DNA of 64,000 nucleotides from NCBI GenBank assembly GCA_034231615.1, contig CM067298.1:54154883-54218882 (forward strand), written 5' to 3'. The notes beneath the pieces were generated by a model that made no database searches, was not told the DNA's origin, and saw only the letters and a list, made by a program, of their open reading frames with translations. Made by a program: the position numbers and the translations under genes. This DNA is from Meghimatium bilineatum. Taxonomy: Eukaryota > Mollusca > Gastropoda > Stylommatophora > Philomycidae. Below are positions 61,385 through 64,000 of the stretch, piece by piece; position 1 is the stretch's first letter; each line of letters begins with the position of its first letter.

Positions 61385-61800
61385 CATTACCCAGGACTAG
61401 CTGTATGCAATATACATATGTTTCTTCTTTATATTACAAAATGGCAAGCTGGGTGTAATGTAGATCTGCTTCTGTCTTACATTACCCAAGGCTAGCAGGA
61501 TGTAGTATACATTAGTGTCTTGCTTACATTACCCAGGACTAGAGCTGGATGTAGTATACATTAGTTTCCTGCTTACATTACCCAGGACTAGCTGGATGTA
61601 GTATACATTAGTTTCTTGCTTACATTACCCAGGACTAGCTGGATGTAGTATACATTAGTTTCTTGCTTACATTACCCAGGACTAGCTGGATGTAGTATAC
61701 ATTAGTTTCTTGCTTACATTACCCAGGACTAGATGGGTGTAGTATACATTCGTTTCTTACTTACATTACCCATGGTAAGCTGAATGTAATATATATCTGC
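61385..61800. repeat. 47-bp minisatellite, about 8-9 units
   Basis: Units of CTGGATGTAGTATACATTAG plus TTTCTTGCTTACATTACCCA and GGACTAG. The central units are almost identical and the outer ones are diverged. Confidence 0.95.
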
Positions 61801-62617
61801 TTCGTTATTAAATTACTGATGTTGAATACAATATGGATAATACAGTGATAATCAGAATAATAAATTTTGGAACCATATTTACAGAAGTGAAAAATGTAAT
61901 TATTATAAACAACAGTTTCCGACACTACTCCTGTCGCGGGTGGGCTGTAGAATTCACTAGTGCTAAATCTCTTCTACGCACTGTCTCTGAAAATTAATGC
62001 TAACGTGACTTCTGTCATGATTGAAGTATTTTGCATCCAAGCCATACTGATGCACTCACTAATTGCGCGTAACGCAATATTCGTAAAGCACATTTAATTC
62101 AGCGATAGTACTAGACTGCACCAAATTAAAACTCAATTTCTACGACTCTATCTTAAAAAAGTAATTATTTATTTGGGATTTTCGGAACTGATAACGTAGC
62201 ATTACTCATGAGATCAGCTTCGAAATTAGACATTGTGATACTCAGGGCAAGTTCTAGATAAAAGAAAATTATTCATTATTTTCCTATTTTAGAGTCTGGG
62301 TGGAATTATTTTTAGTTACAAAGATGTGGCGAACATGAATCACATCCTCTTAAATGTGTAACCTTAAAATAATGTTATTAGAATATGTTATAAATCGTTT
62401 TAAAGGGCATTGTAAAGTATATTTTAATATACTGACTTCATTTACATACGTTATGTAGCATAACAATTGCAAATAATAGTACACAATGCGTGAAATTAAA
62501 AAGGACAGCAGTTCCAGTTAAAAAGCTTTTAAATAACAATAACATACCTAGAACATTCTAAATGATAGATTGCCATTAGTCACCCACTTAATATAGCACA
62601 CCGATTTTATAAATTGT
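61801..62617. other. no gene recognised
   Basis: AT-rich, with nothing that I can support. Confidence 0.5.
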
Positions 62618-62629
62618 GATTAGATGTAT

Positions 62630-62904
62630 CTTCTTCTTCTGCGTTCGTTCTCAAACTCCTGCAGATTAGCAGGATGTAGTCCGGAGAAGGAATGCGTTGT
62701 GTTATGGTTTACATCATTGCTGTGATATCTGCGCCTTTCCACCCGGCACATCCGACTTCAGCATGGCTTTGGGTCACTGTCCCGTATTGGATGGGACAGC
62801 CAACTCCATCCCATAACCTCCTTAGTCGCCTTTTACGACATGCGTGGAAGGTAAACAGTGTTGCTATTCTTTGCTCCCCTTTTGGGCCTCGGCAATATAC
62901 GGGC
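62630..62904 (-). mobile_element. S1 short retroposon, full-length copy, 12-bp target duplication
   Basis: GATTAGATGTAT lies on both sides (62618-62629 and 62905-62916). On the minus strand the 275-bp element starts GCCCGTATATTGCCGAGGCC. It carries the core GTCGTAAAAGGCGACTAAGG, then GCTGAAGTCGGATGTGCCGG and GGACTACATCCTGC, and ends GAACGCAGAAGAAGAAG. The core motif is one I remember from gastropod SINEs. It has no protein and no clear tRNA-type B box. Confidence 0.9.
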
Positions 62905-62916
62905 GATTAGATGTAT

Positions 62917-63654
62917 GATTTATTAAATGTTCACAAAATAGCAAGATTGCATACGGTACAAAATTTCAATAAATAATAATCGTTAATTTATATACAAATG
63001 AAATATTTTCAAATATCTACTGCATATTCATCAATCACAATATTTGAGAAATGAATCAAAGCTCTTTTAATCTATGTGAAGCCAAATTAAGTTTAAAATA
63101 AAAACCACACATATACAATTAAACACAATAATATGCAGCTTATATGAGGTGTTTTGCGCTTTCGAGATATACAAAGAGTCTCCATATAAAATGTGCGGAG
63201 GGAATCAACTTTAGGAAATTTTCAAGATCACAGAAAATATGTGGCATACATTCTTATAATACAGGCAATATAAATAATAGACTGAAACACATTGAAAAGC
63301 ACCACAATTACATATAGTTGTACCGAGAAGGGAGGGAAATAGTGGGGGTTGTATATTGTGTAAAGATTACATGAAAATATTTACATCTGCACATGCAGCC
63401 ACCGCTCCTAACAAGTAGGAGCCAGACAATGTTAAGGCGCCATGTCCTACTCGGTATAAAAAGGCCTTGAAGACAAAATGTCTTGACTATCTGATAATGA
63501 CCGCCACCGATAATTAGTATGGTTGTGTCAGGGACGAGATTGCGGACCATTGCCAGAAGAATGAATTTCATCACAGCACTTGTGTACGTTTCCATGAAAT
63601 TTGCGAACCACTTGTAGTGCCTAAAATAGACTTCAAAATAAACTACAACCTCAC
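62917..63654. other. no gene recognised
   Basis: AT-rich. A 95-codon minus-strand frame at 63308-63595 has no recognisable domain. Confidence 0.45.
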
Positions 63655-64000
63655 TTGATCGTCATGCTGTGCTGCGTCACTTAGGAAATCGTTCTCTTCA
63701 GGCAAGCCGTACAGTAAGAGCAACAACAAGTACACACGGGCATGTCTCTCAAATATGAGTTATATGATTGCTTAGAGATACGTTTTACTGCAAGACGACC
63801 TTACGTTGTACAAAACTTAAGGCATAGACGTGGCCAAACGTAAGTGCAAGGGGCATTTCAACATGTCAGATGGACTAAACTACGGTGGAATGATGTCCTA
63901 TTCACAAACGCCAGCAGATTGAGTATATCATTGCTGATGGACGTATTCCGACATGGCGAAGGTGTGGATAACACTTTGCAGATTGTTGTATTTGTCAGCA
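63655..64000 (+). pseudogene. Tc1-like transposase remnant, cut by the window end
   Basis: Broken + strand frames give LRHLGNRSLQASRTVRATTS, then HVRWTKLRWNDVLFTNASRL, and after a frameshift ADGRIPTWRRCG followed by a stop and HFADCCICQ. These match the Tc1/mariner order around the second catalytic Asp (W..VLFTDESRF), which is Asn here. Several stops and frameshifts show it is dead. The element continues past 64000. Confidence 0.75.

Overview
This is eukaryotic, gene-poor, AT-rich DNA with spliceosomal exons, long introns, many minisatellites and several classes of transposon. It is not bacterial. The repeat content points to an invertebrate and most probably a mollusc. The evidence is an I-clade LINE resembling snail Nimbus-type elements, and a short retroposon whose core contains GTCGTAAAAGGCGACTAA, a motif I remember from gastropod SINEs. 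This placement is an inference from memory, not a database result.

The one host gene I can support is a class B (secretin-family) GPCR on the + strand, closest by eye to invertebrate calcitonin/DH31-type receptors. Seven exons are visible: the hormone-receptor-domain end (12146-12246), TM1 (14228-14319), TM2 (17375-17525), TM3 (24337-24493), TM4 (47389-47449), ECL2/TM5 (51218-51284) and the TM5 end/ICL3 (55185-55267). Their splice phases join into one uninterrupted frame of about 237 codons. The signal peptide, the first part of the hormone domain, TM6 and TM7 are not seen and probably lie outside the window.

The window holds a large near-identical duplication. Positions 9579-27705 and 27806-45627 are the same ~18 kb segment, in direct orientation, split by exactly 100 Ns. 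Homology starts and ends flush with the gap, so two overlapping contigs (probably two haplotypes) were most likely placed end to end instead of merged. The first four receptor exons therefore appear twice.

Layout: 1-9.5 kb has minisatellites, an RTE-type LINE remnant, a tRNA-like SINE head and little else. 9.6-27.7 kb and its second copy 27.8-45.6 kb hold receptor exons 1-4, a hAT transposon with nested SINEs, RTE and I-clade LINE remnants, a GC-rich retroposon and several minisatellites. 45.6-55.3 kb holds receptor exons 5-7, an RTE remnant, a hAT MITE with a perfect 8-bp target duplication, and a 44-bp minisatellite interrupted by a retroposon. 55.8-59.8 kb is a young I-clade LINE with a 12-bp target duplication. 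59.8-64 kb has a 47-bp minisatellite, a full-length short retroposon with a 12-bp target duplication, and a Tc1-like transposase remnant cut by the window end.

The most interesting relationships are two. A short retroposon family (called S1 here) resembles both ends of the resident LINE and so looks like a deletion-derived parasite of it. A minisatellite has amplified the 3' end of a receptor exon together with its splice donor, and differs by six units between the two haplotype copies.
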